Positions 30,241-40,350 are shown, numbered from the stretch's first letter. The stretch is 51,466 nucleotides of DNA from an uncultured Clostridia bacterium (GCA_947631745.1 CANRMM010000006.1:1-51466); one strand, 5' to 3'. Notes: generated from the letters alone by a model not told the origin. Translations and numbers: made by a program.

Positions 30241-30528
30241 TTAAAAAAAACTAAGTATGACAATAAAATAGATTTTAGCTAACATTTCTGGACTATCATA
30301 AAAGACTGAAAATTGCCCTATTTGGTCAAAACCACACCACTTGTGTGGAACATAAAATGACTTAGATATAACATTGTGGAGTAGCCCTTCACGGTACAAG
30401 TCATATAACAGAATGAAGCAAATAGGAAGGACGAGTTGAGAAGCTTTCCGATCTGATGCATACAGGAAAAAAGTCACGATGTGTTTTCTTTTATGATTTT
30501 TTGCTACAATTCGAACCACTGGGAACAT
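30241..30528 (-). CDS. Orphan 95-aa protein
   Basis: SD GAGGTGA 7 nt before ATG; TATAAT-like -10 upstream on the minus strand; no family recognised. Confidence 0.5.
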   Translation of the reverse strand: MFPVVRIVAKNHKRKHIVTFFLYASDRKASQLVLPICFILLYDLYREGLLHNVISKSFYVPHKWCGFDQIGQFSVFYDSPEMLAKIYFIVILSFF

Positions 30529-30650
30529 GATTGTATCACCTCTACTATTTAAGATTGTATTATATTATATCATAATTTACATAAACTGTATAGAGCTTTT
30601 TTAGCAAAAAATTATAGAAGTCAGAATTTGTATAAAAGCAAGAAAATCAC

Positions 30651-30679
30651 TTGAAAAATGAGTAGTTTTAATATATGAT
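30651..30679 (+). promoter_or_regulatory. Putative promoter TTGAAA-17-TATGAT for rplI-dnaB
   Basis: Motifs at 30651-30656 and 30674-30679, just upstream of rplI SD. Confidence 0.6.
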
Positions 30680-30700
30680 ATTGTAAATAGGGAGGTATTA

Positions 30701-31150
30701 ATGATGAAAGTAATTTTATTAGATAATATCAAAGGTGTAGGAAAAAAAGATGAGATTATTAATGCCAGTGATGGTTATGCAAGAAATTATTTATTTCCTA
30801 AAAAATTAGCTGTAGAAGCAAATGCAGAAAATATGAGTAAATTGAATAACAAAAAGGATGCTAATCAATATAAAAAAGATATGGAGAAAAAAACAGCAGA
30901 AGAATTGATTCAGAAATTAAAGGGAATTCTGTTAAATATAAAAGTGAAGGCAGGAGAGAACGGTAAGATTTTTGGTGGAGTTACTTCAAAGGAAATTTCA
31001 GACAATTTGAAAGCACAATATGGTTATGATATTGATAAAAAAAGGATAGAAGTAAAAGAACCAATAAAAACTTTAGGCAGTTTTCAAGTTAATGTGAAAC
31101 TATATGAAGGTGTATCAGGACCTTTAAAAATTCAAGTAACTAGTGAATAA
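30701..31150 (+). CDS. rplI: 50S ribosomal protein L9
   Basis: MKVILLDNIKGVGKKDEIINASDGYARNYLFPKKLAVEA. Confidence 0.96.
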   Translation: MMKVILLDNIKGVGKKDEIINASDGYARNYLFPKKLAVEANAENMSKLNNKKDANQYKKDMEKKTAEELIQKLKGILLNIKVKAGENGKIFGGVTSKEISDNLKAQYGYDIDKKRIEVKEPIKTLGSFQVNVKLYEGVSGPLKIQVTSE

Positions 31151-31172
31151 TAAAAAAGTAGGTGAACATATT

Positions 31173-32510
31173 ATGGAAGTAGGAAAAGTACCACCAAATG
31201 ATATAGAAGCTGAGCAGGCTGTTATTGGAAGTATGTTAACAGATAGAGATGCTGTGTCGGCGACAATAGAGGTTTTAAAGGCAGAGGATTTTTATAGAGA
31301 AGATAATAAAGCAATATATGAAGCAATTTTAAATTTGTATAATCAGAATCAACCAATTGATGTTATTACATTAAAATCTGAACTTGCTTCTATAGGAAAA
31401 TTGGATTCTGTTGGTGGACTAGAGTACATTGCTTCTCTTCCAGAAAAAGTGCCTACAACAGCAAATGTTGAACAATATATAAAGATTGTAGAGCAGAAGG
31501 CTATTCTACGAAGTTTAATTAAAACAGCGAATGAACTTATTACCTTGGGGTATGATCCAACACAAGATGTGGAAGATATTATGGATAATGCAGAAAAGAA
31601 AATTTTTTCAGTTATGCAAAAAAGAAATCAGAAGGGTTATTCTTCTATAAAAGATGTGTTGGTTGGTACTTTTACTCAATTGGAACAATTATATAATCAA
31701 AAGCAACATATTACAGGTGTTCCGACAGGATTTTCAGATTTGGATTTTAAGACAGCAGGTCTTCACAATTCAGATTTAATATTGGTGGCAGCAAGACCAG
31801 CCATGGGAAAATCTGCTTTTGCACTTAATATTGCAACTAATGCAGCTGTTCGTGCTAATATACCAGTTGTTATTTTTAGTTTGGAAATGTCAAAGGAACA
31901 AATGGTAAACAGGATCTTGTGTTCAGAAGCTTTAGTTGATAGTAATAAAGTGCGTACAGGTACAATAGATGATGAAGAATGGATAAAGCTTGCTAATGCT
32001 TCTGGAGAACTTTCCGAGTCTAATATTTTTATTGATGATACACCTGGTATTTCTATTATGGAAATTCGTGCAAAATGTAGAAAACTAAAAATAGAAAAAA
32101 ATATTGGATTAGTTGTTATTGACTATTTGCAATTAGTACAAGGTACAGGTAAAAGAGGAGCAAATCGTGAACAAGAAATTGCGGAGATTAGTCGTTCTCT
32201 TAAAATTCTTGCAAAAGAAATTGATGCTCCAGTTATAGCTTTGTCACAACTTTCACGTGCACCAGAGCAAAGACCAGATCATAGACCAATGCTTTCAGAT
32301 TTGCGTGAATCGGGATCAATTGAGCAGGATGCGGATATTGTTATGTTTTTATATCGTGATGATTATTATAATGAGGATAGTGACAAGAAGAATGTGGCAG
32401 AAGTAATTTTAGCAAAACACAGATCTGGTTCGACAGGAACTGTAGAGCTTAGATGGCTTGCTAATTTTACGAAATTTGGTAATCTTGATAAATATAGAGA
32501 AGATGCATAA
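31173..32510 (+). CDS. dnaB: Replicative DNA helicase
   Basis: PPNDIEAEQAVIGSML, ARPAMGKSAFALNIA, VVIDYLQL, HRSGSTGTVELRW; start moved to the ATG after AGGTGA. Confidence 0.96.
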   Translation: MEVGKVPPNDIEAEQAVIGSMLTDRDAVSATIEVLKAEDFYREDNKAIYEAILNLYNQNQPIDVITLKSELASIGKLDSVGGLEYIASLPEKVPTTANVEQYIKIVEQKAILRSLIKTANELITLGYDPTQDVEDIMDNAEKKIFSVMQKRNQKGYSSIKDVLVGTFTQLEQLYNQKQHITGVPTGFSDLDFKTAGLHNSDLILVAARPAMGKSAFALNIATNAAVRANIPVVIFSLEMSKEQMVNRILCSEALVDSNKVRTGTIDDEEWIKLANASGELSESNIFIDDTPGISIMEIRAKCRKLKIEKNIGLVVIDYLQLVQGTGKRGANREQEIAEISRSLKILAKEIDAPVIALSQLSRAPEQRPDHRPMLSDLRESGSIEQDADIVMFLYRDDYYNEDSDKKNVAEVILAKHRSGSTGTVELRWLANFTKFGNLDKYREDA

Positions 32511-32514
32511 AAAA

Positions 32515-32543
32515 TCCCCCAAGAAAATTTTATTCTTGGGGGA
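32515..32543. other. dnaB-tilS intergenic stem-loop (CCCCCAAGAA/TTCTTGGGGG)
   Basis: 10-bp perfect GC-rich stem; A-run on 5' side, no 3' T-run on + strand. Confidence 0.6.
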
Positions 32544-32569
32544 AAGTAATAAAAAAAGAGGAAATTTAT

Positions 32570-33604
32570 ATGTTATTGGAGGAAAAAATTTTTCATACGA
32601 TAAAGAAGTATGAATTAATTAAATATGGCGATACTATTGTTGTTGGTGTGTCTGGTGGACCAGATTCTATGACGTTATTGAATGCACTTTTTTCATTAAA
32701 AGAAAATCTTGGAATCAATTTGGTAGTAGCTCATATTAATCATATGATACGAGAAGAAGCAGATGAAGAAACAGAATATGTGAAAAATTATTGTAATATG
32801 CATGAAATTGATATTTATATAAAAAAGACAGATGTGCTTAAATTAGCTCAAGAGGAAAAGAAGAGTACCGAACTTGTTGGAAGAAATATCCGCTATGACT
32901 TTTTTGAAGAAGTAGCCCAAAAGGCAGGTGCAAATAAAATTGCTACGGCTCATACAGCAAATGATAATGCAGAAACAGTTTTAATGAATTTAATGAGAGG
33001 AAGCGGACCTTCAGGATTAAAAGGAATTGAAAAAATAAGAGATGGTAAATTTATTAGACCATTAATTGAATGTACAAGAAAGGAAATTGAAGAGTATTGC
33101 CAAGAGAAAGAATTACATCCAAAATATGACAGGACAAATCAAGAAAATATTTATACAAGAAATAAAGTTAGAAATATTTTAATTCCATGTATTGAAAAAG
33201 AGTTTAATCCTAATATTGTAGAAACTTTGAATCGATTGTCTGATATTATGACTCAGGAAGAAGATTTTTTCCACAAAATTGTGGAAAATGAATATAAAAA
33301 TTTAAGAATTATTGGAGATAATTTTAATAAAAATGATATATTAAATGGTCAAGATGTAGGATATAAAAATAAAATTATATTAGATTTAAAAAAATTTCAG
33401 TTGTTGGAGAATGTCATAAAGCCAAGAATAATTTTATATACTATTAATGAGCTTCTAGGTACAACACAAGGAATTGAGAAAATACATATAGAAGATATTA
33501 TAAGGCTATGTGAAAATAATATTGGAAACAAGTATTTAATTCCACAAAAAAATATAAAAATTTATGTGAAAAAAGGTAAAATTTTTTTTATGGGTAAAAC
33601 ATAA
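32570..33604 (+). CDS. tilS: tRNA(Ile)-lysidine synthase (short form)
   Basis: VVGVSGGPDSMTLLNAL PP-loop; VVAHINHMIREEADEE; ATAHTANDNAETVLMNLMRGSGPSGLKGI. Confidence 0.93.
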   Translation: MLLEEKIFHTIKKYELIKYGDTIVVGVSGGPDSMTLLNALFSLKENLGINLVVAHINHMIREEADEETEYVKNYCNMHEIDIYIKKTDVLKLAQEEKKSTELVGRNIRYDFFEEVAQKAGANKIATAHTANDNAETVLMNLMRGSGPSGLKGIEKIRDGKFIRPLIECTRKEIEEYCQEKELHPKYDRTNQENIYTRNKVRNILIPCIEKEFNPNIVETLNRLSDIMTQEEDFFHKIVENEYKNLRIIGDNFNKNDILNGQDVGYKNKIILDLKKFQLLENVIKPRIILYTINELLGTTQGIEKIHIEDIIRLCENNIGNKYLIPQKNIKIYVKKGKIFFMGKT

Positions 33605-33738
33605 GTATCCGTAATAAAAGCCTTGCAAATAGCGGATAACGAGAAAAAAACTTTATGAAAAAAACTTGAAAATGAGAAATATCTATGTTATATTTCTATA
33701 ATGTGAAAATACAAATGAATTATGGAGGAGGATTTGAT

Positions 33739-35544
33739 TTGAAAAATAGTATAAAGACATTAGCTACCTGGTTAATCATCATTATTATATTTGTTGTATT
33801 AATTAGTGCTATATTTGACAATGATAATAACAAACTTTCCTATTCAGAATTGGTTTCTAAGATTGCGTCTGAAGAAGTGCAAAAAATAGAAATTGAAGCT
33901 GATGGAACAAGTGCAGATGTAACTTTAAAAAATAGTAATATTGTAAAGCAAGTTAATATACCTAGTATGGATAATCTAATGGAAACTTTGCAAGATAGTA
34001 TGAAACGAGGTTCTGTTATTGTTAATGAAAAATCAGAATCTATATTTATTATGATATTAAGTTTACTTACCCCATTTGGAATTCTTATTATATTTTTTGT
34101 TTTCTGGTTCTTATTTATGAGTGGCGGAAATCAAGCCAATGGTGGAGGAAAAACAATGTCTTTTGGGAAGAGCAGAGCAAAAGTGCTTGGACCAACAGAT
34201 AAAAATAGAGTTACTTTTGATGATGTAGCTGGTGTAGACGAAGAAAAAGAAGAATTAGAGGAAATTGTAGAATTCTTAAAAAATCCAAAGAAATTTACCG
34301 ATATGGGTGCTAGAATTCCAAAGGGAGTTCTATTAGTAGGTGCACCAGGTACAGGAAAAACGTTACTTGCAAAGGCTGTAGCAGGAGAAGCTGGAGTGCC
34401 ATTCTTTATTATAAGTGGTTCAGATTTCGTAGAAATGTTTGTTGGTGTTGGTGCATCACGTGTTAGAGATTTATTTGAAGAAGCAAAGAGAAAAGCACCA
34501 TGTATTGTTTTTATTGATGAAATTGATGCTGTTGGACGTCAAAGAGGAGCTGGACTTGGTGGAGGACATGATGAAAGAGAGCAAACCTTAAATCAATTAT
34601 TGGTAGAAATGGATGGATTCTCAGCAAATGAAGGAGTTATTGTTTTAGCAGCTACAAATAGACCAGATGTATTGGATAAAGCATTATTAAGACCAGGTAG
34701 ATTTGATAGACAAATTGTTGTATCTAGTCCAGATGTAAAAGCTAGGGAGCAAATATTAGAGGTTCATAGTAGAAAGAAAAAATTAGGAGAAGATGTTGAT
34801 TTAAAAACGATAGCAAAAAATACATCAGGATTTTCTGGTGCAGATTTGGAAAATGTTTTGAATGAAGCTGCACTTTTGGCTGCCAGAAGAAATTTAAAGG
34901 AAATTGGAATGACAGAGATAGAAGATGCTATGGTTAAAGTTACCATGGGGCCTGAGAAAAGAACTAGAGTAAGAAGTGAAAAAGAGCAGAAATTAGTAGC
35001 ATATCATGAGGCAGGTCATGCAGTAGTTAGTAGATTTTTACCAACTCAAGATCCAGTTCATCAAATTTCAATTGTACCAAGAGGAATGGCCGGTGGATAT
35101 ACTATGTATCGTCCAACGGAAGATAAATCATTTATGTCTAGAACAGAGATGATAGAAAATATTGTATCATTACTTGGAGGAAGGGTAGCAGAACAATTAA
35201 TCTTAAATGATATTTCAACAGGGGCAAGCAATGATATAGAAAGAGCAACAAAAATAGCAAGAAATATGGTAACCAAATATGGTATGAGTGAAAGAGTAGG
35301 AACAATTACTTTAGGTCAAACACAAGAAGAAGTATTTTTAGGTAGAGATTTTGCTCAATCAAAAGAATATTCTGAAGAAACAGCAAGTATTATAGACGAA
35401 GAAGTAAAAAGTATTGTAGATTTTGCATATAAGAAGGCAGAGGAAATTTTAAGACAACATATTGATAAATTACATTGTGTAGCAGGCATTCTTTTAGAAA
35501 AAGAGAAAATAGATGGAGAAGAATTTGATGCTATTTTTGGATAA
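33739..35544 (+). CDS. ftsH: ATP-dependent zinc metalloprotease FtsH
   Basis: [29 protein letters not shown] region; HEAGH; likely TTG start at 33739 with GGAGGAGG SD. Confidence 0.97.
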   Translation: MKNSIKTLATWLIIIIIFVVLISAIFDNDNNKLSYSELVSKIASEEVQKIEIEADGTSADVTLKNSNIVKQVNIPSMDNLMETLQDSMKRGSVIVNEKSESIFIMILSLLTPFGILIIFFVFWFLFMSGGNQANGGGKTMSFGKSRAKVLGPTDKNRVTFDDVAGVDEEKEELEEIVEFLKNPKKFTDMGARIPKGVLLVGAPGTGKTLLAKAVAGEAGVPFFIISGSDFVEMFVGVGASRVRDLFEEAKRKAPCIVFIDEIDAVGRQRGAGLGGGHDEREQTLNQLLVEMDGFSANEGVIVLAATNRPDVLDKALLRPGRFDRQIVVSSPDVKAREQILEVHSRKKKLGEDVDLKTIAKNTSGFSGADLENVLNEAALLAARRNLKEIGMTEIEDAMVKVTMGPEKRTRVRSEKEQKLVAYHEAGHAVVSRFLPTQDPVHQISIVPRGMAGGYTMYRPTEDKSFMSRTEMIENIVSLLGGRVAEQLILNDISTGASNDIERATKIARNMVTKYGMSERVGTITLGQTQEEVFLGRDFAQSKEYSEETASIIDEEVKSIVDFAYKKAEEILRQHIDKLHCVAGILLEKEKIDGEEFDAIFG

Positions 35545-35557
35545 CGTAGTATTATTA

Positions 35558-35593
35558 AAAAAGAAAAGATTTGTAAAAGAATCTTTTCTTTTT
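35558..35593 (+). terminator. Rho-independent terminator after ftsH
   Basis: 14-bp perfect stem AAAAAGAAAAGATT/AATCTTTTCTTTTT. Confidence 0.85.
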
Positions 35594-35767
35594 GCGTTGT
35601 TAGGATAAAAATTGCTAAAGTACTTGTGAAATTGATTTTGTTGTGATATAAATATGATAAGTAAAAAGTGCTACGGAATAAATAATAGTGAGCAATTTTT
35701 AGATAGAATTAAACATACTGGTGGGCAAATAATAAGAAAGGTGGAATTCTATATGGAGGGGAATGAT

Positions 35768-36502
35768 ATGGACCAACAAAAAAAGACAATTTTAATTGTA
35801 GATGATGAAAAACCAATTGTAGATATTCTAGTATATAATTTACAAAAAGAAGGATATAATACTTTGGATGCAAATGATGGAGAAGAAGCATTGAATATTG
35901 CATTTGAGAAGAAACCAGATTTGATTTTACTAGATATAATGCTTCCAAAGGTAGATGGATTAACAGTATGTAAAAGAGTTAGGAACTCATTTAATATGCC
36001 AATTATTATGATTTCTGCTAAAGATGAAGAAATCGATAAAATTGTAGGATTAGAATTAGGTGCAGATGATTATATCACAAAACCTTTTAGCGTTAGGGAA
36101 TTAATGGCTAGAGTAAAAGCAAATTTAAGAAAAGCAGAAGTATCTATGAATCCAACTAGGGATTTTCAACCGAATAAACAAATAGAAGAAAATCAAGATA
36201 ATATTATTGAATTAGGTGATTTAATATTAAATCTAGATAAGTTTGAGGTAAAAGTAAGAGGAAAAGTGATAGATTTGACTTTAAGGGAATTTGAAGTACT
36301 TCGTTATTTAGCAAATCAACCAGGACAAGTTGTTACGAGAGAGGCGTTACTTGAGAAGGTTTGGGGCTATGAGTATTATGGTGATATTAGAACAGTAGAT
36401 GTAACTATCAGAAGAATTAGAGAAAAAATTGAAACAGATACATCAAGTCCAAAAATATTAATTACTAAAAGAGGAGTAGGATATTATTTATCGTCAAAAT
36501 AG
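35768..36502 (+). CDS. OmpR-family response regulator (WalR/PhoP-like)
   Basis: ILIVDDEKPIVDILVYNLQKEGY...LLDIMLPKVDG...DDYITKPFSVREL...VRTVDVTIRRIREKIE-like C-terminus; ATG 35768 or 35753. Confidence 0.93.
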   Translation: MDQQKKTILIVDDEKPIVDILVYNLQKEGYNTLDANDGEEALNIAFEKKPDLILLDIMLPKVDGLTVCKRVRNSFNMPIIMISAKDEEIDKIVGLELGADDYITKPFSVRELMARVKANLRKAEVSMNPTRDFQPNKQIEENQDNIIELGDLILNLDKFEVKVRGKVIDLTLREFEVLRYLANQPGQVVTREALLEKVWGYEYYGDIRTVDVTIRRIREKIETDTSSPKILITKRGVGYYLSSK

Positions 36503-36511
36503 GGAAAAATT

Positions 36512-37927
36512 ATGAATCGAAATATACAGGTAAAAATTGTATTAATCTTTTTTGTTATTGGAATTTTGTTAATTACAGGTTTGAGTTTTAGCTATTTCTC
36601 AATGCTAAAAGAATTAGAAAATGCACAAATAGAAACTAGTGTTATAGATGCACAAATTCAAAAAATGCAAATAATTATTGCTGTTGTGTCAATTGCTTAT
36701 GCTATTATTTCAGTAGTTGTTGGAATATTTGTTTCAAAGGTGCTAGTTTCACCGATGAAAAAATTGATTAAAAGTGCAGAGAAAATTGCTTCTAGTGAAA
36801 ATATACAAATTGAACAGACAATAAAATCTAATAGCGAAGTTGGAGATTTGGAAAATGCTTTTAGCATTATGACTACAGAATTAAAGCAGAAACTTAATGA
36901 AGTAAATAGACAAAAAAGACAAATGGAAACTATTCTTTTACACATGACAGATGGAATTATAGCATTTGATATAGAAGGAAATATTATTCATATTAATGTA
37001 GCAGCAAAAACATTGTTAGGATTAAATGATAAAGATGATAATTTTGAAAAAATATTTCAAAAATTAAACATTGATATCAATATGGAAAAAATTATTTATC
37101 TGGAAAATTGGACTTCATCAGAACAAAGGAAAAATATAGGAGAGAAATATGTTAATATTTTATTTGCTCCTTTCCAGGATGAGAATGATAGACCAGGTGG
37201 AATTGTAACAGTAATACAAGATATTACAGAACATGTAAAATTAGACAATATGAGGAAAGAATTTGTAGCAGATGTATCACATGAATTAAAAACGCCAATT
37301 ACTTCTATTATGGGATATGCAGATACATTATTAGAAGGAGAATATGATAAAGAAACTCAAAGCAAATTTTTAAATGTAATTGCAACAGAAGCAAGAAGAA
37401 TGGCAAAATTAGTGACAGATTTATTAACTCTTTCAAAATATGATAGTAAAAGGGCAAAAACAGAGGAAACAGAATTTGATTTGGGTGAGCTTGTAAAACA
37501 ATGTCAAGAAAAATTAAGATTTGAAATTGAAAAAAAAGAACATCATGTGGAATGTTTTGTTACAGCAAGTGTACCTCCAGTGAAGGCCGATAGATATGGC
37601 ATTGAAAGAGTAGTATTAAATATTTTATCAAATGCTATTAAATATACGCCTGAAGGAGGCAACATTAAAGTTTATGTGGGTTTTGTATATAATGATGCTT
37701 ATATAAAAGTAATTGATAATGGAATTGGAATTCCAGAAAAGGATTTAGATAGAATTTTTGAAAGATTTTATAGAGTTGATAAAGCACGTACAAGGGAAAT
37801 GGGAGGAACAGGTCTGGGACTATCAATTGCTAAAGAAATATTAATGCAAAACAAAGGTAGTATTGATATAAAAAGTGAAGTAGGAAAAGGAACAGAGGTA
37901 GTCATTCGATTACCAGCAATGAAGTAA
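36512..37927 (+). CDS. Sensor histidine kinase (WalK/PhoR-like; HAMP-PAS-HisKA-HATPase)
   Basis: FVADVSHELKTPITSIMGYADTLLEG; NAIKYTPEGG; GGTGLGLSIAKEIL. Confidence 0.94.
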   Translation: MNRNIQVKIVLIFFVIGILLITGLSFSYFSMLKELENAQIETSVIDAQIQKMQIIIAVVSIAYAIISVVVGIFVSKVLVSPMKKLIKSAEKIASSENIQIEQTIKSNSEVGDLENAFSIMTTELKQKLNEVNRQKRQMETILLHMTDGIIAFDIEGNIIHINVAAKTLLGLNDKDDNFEKIFQKLNIDINMEKIIYLENWTSSEQRKNIGEKYVNILFAPFQDENDRPGGIVTVIQDITEHVKLDNMRKEFVADVSHELKTPITSIMGYADTLLEGEYDKETQSKFLNVIATEARRMAKLVTDLLTLSKYDSKRAKTEETEFDLGELVKQCQEKLRFEIEKKEHHVECFVTASVPPVKADRYGIERVVLNILSNAIKYTPEGGNIKVYVGFVYNDAYIKVIDNGIGIPEKDLDRIFERFYRVDKARTREMGGTGLGLSIAKEILMQNKGSIDIKSEVGKGTEVVIRLPAMK

Positions 37928-37938
37928 AAAAATAATAA

Positions 37939-37980
37939 GGAATAATTTAACAGCTTTTGTGTTAAACTATTCCATTTTTA
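37939..37980 (+). terminator. Rho-independent terminator after histidine kinase
   Basis: GGAATAATTTAAC/GTTAAACTATTCC stem (one mismatch), then ATTTTTATT. Confidence 0.75.
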
Positions 37981-38023
37981 TTCTTGAAACTATGATTTTT
38001 GTATGAATTTGCGTGAAGATTTA

Positions 38024-38052
38024 TTGACAGATAAGCGTTAAAATAATATACT
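38024..38052 (+). promoter_or_regulatory. Putative promoter TTGACA-17-TATACT for por operon
   Basis: TTGACA 38024-38029; TATACT 38047-38052. Confidence 0.75.
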
Positions 38053-38085
38053 GTAAGTATTAACGAAAAAGGAGGTTTTCTATTA

Positions 38086-38667
38086 ATGAGCAATAATTTA
38101 GTAGAGATTAGATGGCATGGTAGAGGCGGTCAAGGTGCAAAAACAGCATCATTATTGTTAGCAGATGCAGCCTTTAATACAGGAAAATATATTCAAGGCT
38201 TCCCTGAATATGGACCAGAAAGAATGGGAGCACCAATTACAGCATATAACAGAGTTAGTGATACACCAATTCGCATTCACAGTAATATATATGAACCTGA
38301 TTATGTTGTAGTTGTTGACGATACACTTTTAGAAAGTGTAGATGTTACAGCAGGACTAAAAGAGAATGGAGCGATTGTAATTAATACTACAAAAGATGGA
38401 GAATACTTAAGAAAAGTATTAAATGGATATAAGGGAAAGATTTATACAATTGATGCAAGGAAGGTATCTATGGAAACATTAGGAAAATATTTTCCAAATA
38501 CTCCAATGCTTGCAGCAATTATAAAGGTTAGTGGAATTATGGAGGAAGGGGCTTTCTTAGAGGATATGAAAGGCTCATTCAAGCATAAGTTCGCTAAAAA
38601 GCCAGAAGTGATAGAAGGAAACATGAAAGCCTTAGAAATGGCCCTAACATCAGTACAAGAGGTATAA
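38086..38667 (+). CDS. porC: 2-oxoacid (probably pyruvate):ferredoxin oxidoreductase, gamma subunit
   Basis: EIRWHGRGGQGAKTASLLLADAAFNTGKYIQGFPEYGPERMGAPI. Confidence 0.92.
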   Translation: MSNNLVEIRWHGRGGQGAKTASLLLADAAFNTGKYIQGFPEYGPERMGAPITAYNRVSDTPIRIHSNIYEPDYVVVVDDTLLESVDVTAGLKENGAIVINTTKDGEYLRKVLNGYKGKIYTIDARKVSMETLGKYFPNTPMLAAIIKVSGIMEEGAFLEDMKGSFKHKFAKKPEVIEGNMKALEMALTSVQEV

Positions 38668-38726
38668 TGTTAAGAGATAGAAAAGTAAAGAGTAATGTTC
38701 TTAAGGTTAGGTAGACTAAAATAAAT

Positions 38727-38793
38727 AGGAGGTGTGTCCCCTAAGTGACAAAAATGTCACAGAAAGGAACGTCCCAGAAGTGACAAAGGAGGT
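38727..38793. repeat. REP-like insertion within the porD ribosome-binding site
   Basis: AGGAGGT direct repeats at 38727-38733 and 38787-38793 exactly 60 bp apart; internal GTCCCnnAAGTGACAAA direct repeats; palindrome GTGACA-AAAA-TGTCAC. Confidence 0.55.
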
Positions 38794-38799
38794 AAAAAA

Positions 38800-39093
38800 A
38801 TGATTGATAAGAATACGCCGGCAGATAAATTAACAATTGGTGGAAATATTTATGATGCTGGTAATGCGAGAGAGTTTAAAACAGGAGATTGGAGAAGTAT
38901 TAAGCCAATTTTCCTTTCAGAAAAATGTAAGCAGTGTGGTTTATGTTTCCCTGTATGTCCGGATGATGCAATTCCAGTAGGAAAAGATCAACTAAGAAAA
39001 GATTTTGATTATGATTATTGCAAAGGATGTGGCGTTTGTGCTAAGGTATGTCCGTTTGGAGCAATAGAAATGAAAACGGAAGGCGAAAACTAA
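38800..39093 (+). CDS. porD: Pyruvate:ferredoxin oxidoreductase, delta (2[4Fe-4S] ferredoxin) subunit
   Basis: CKQCGLCFPVCPDDAI and CKGCGVCAKVCPFGAI motifs. Confidence 0.92.
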   Translation: MIDKNTPADKLTIGGNIYDAGNAREFKTGDWRSIKPIFLSEKCKQCGLCFPVCPDDAIPVGKDQLRKDFDYDYCKGCGVCAKVCPFGAIEMKTEGEN

Positions 39094-39165
39094 AAAATTT
39101 TATAAGAATTAAGAATATGGATAACAAATTAATAAAAGTTGAATAGAAAGAAAGGAAGAAAAGAT

Positions 39166-40350
39166 ATGAGTATTAGAGAAAGATTAAGTGGAAATGAAGC
39201 AGCTGCTACAGCTATGAAACAAATTAATCCAGATGTTGTTGCAGCATTTCCAATTACTCCTTCAACAGAGATTCCACAATATTTTTCAACATTTGTAAGT
39301 AATGGAAGTGTTGATACAGAATTTGTTGCTGTTGAAAGTGAACATAGTGCTATGAGTGCTTGTATTGGTGCAGAGGCTGCTGGTGCAAGGGCTATGACAG
39401 CAACGTCAGCAAATGGACTTTCACTTATGTGGGAGATGATTTATATTGCTTCAAGTTTAAGATTACCAATTGTTATGTCTTTGGTTAATCGTGCTGTATC
39501 AGGACCATTAAATATTCACAATGACTATTCAGATGCTATGGGAGTTCGTGATAGTGGATGGATTATGCTATTTTCTGAAAATAATCAAGAAGCATATGAT
39601 AATTTAATTATGGCACATAGAATTGCAGAACATAAAGATGTATTATTACCATTAATGATATGTCAAGATGGTTTTATTACATCACATTCTATTGAAAATA
39701 TTGAATTAATAGAAGATGAAAAAGTAAAAGAATTTGTTGGAAGTTATCATCCACAACACTATTTATTGAATGATAAAGAACCAATGGCAGTTGGACCAAT
39801 GGATTTGCAAGCATTTTTATTTGAACATAAATATGAGCAAGCAGAAGCTATGAGAAATGCTAAAAAAGTTATTTTAGAAGTAGCAGAAGAATTTGAAAAA
39901 ATGACAGGAAGAAAATATGGACTATTTGAAGAGTATAAATTAGATGATGCAGAAATTGCTGTTGTATGTATGAATTCAACAGCAGGAACAACAAAAGATG
40001 TTGTAGATGCTTTAAGAGAAAAAGGAATTAAAGCTGGAATGCTTAAAGTTCGTGTATTTAGACCATTCCCTGCTGAAGAAATTGCTAAAGCATTATCACA
40101 CGTAAAAGCAGTAGCTGTTCTTGACAAATCAGATTCTTTAAATGGAGCAGGAGGAGCTTTATTTGAAGATGTTGTATCTGGAATGTATGTAAATGGAAAT
40201 AATGTTAAAGCCTTAAGTTATGTTTATGGAATTGGTGGTAGAGATACAACTACAAAAGATATTTCATCGGTTTATACAGATTTGGAAGAAGTAGTAAAAA
40301 CAGGAAACGTAGGAAACCCTTATAGATATCTTGGATTAAGAAAGGAGTAG
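39166..40350 (+). CDS. porA: Pyruvate:ferredoxin oxidoreductase, alpha subunit
   Basis: GNEAAATAMKQINPDVVAAFPITPSTEI...FVAVESEHSAMSACIGAEAAGARAMTATSANGL. Confidence 0.93.
   Translation: MSIRERLSGNEAAATAMKQINPDVVAAFPITPSTEIPQYFSTFVSNGSVDTEFVAVESEHSAMSACIGAEAAGARAMTATSANGLSLMWEMIYIASSLRLPIVMSLVNRAVSGPLNIHNDYSDAMGVRDSGWIMLFSENNQEAYDNLIMAHRIAEHKDVLLPLMICQDGFITSHSIENIELIEDEKVKEFVGSYHPQHYLLNDKEPMAVGPMDLQAFLFEHKYEQAEAMRNAKKVILEVAEEFEKMTGRKYGLFEEYKLDDAEIAVVCMNSTAGTTKDVVDALREKGIKAGMLKVRVFRPFPAEEIAKALSHVKAVAVLDKSDSLNGAGGALFEDVVSGMYVNGNNVKALSYVYGIGGRDTTTKDISSVYTDLEEVVKTGNVGNPYRYLGLRKE

Noticed and set aside
33601-33684. ATCCG...CGGAT inverted repeat between tilS and ftsH as a regulatory RNA
   Set aside because: Only about 6 bp of stem with a 21-nt loop; too weak to support.
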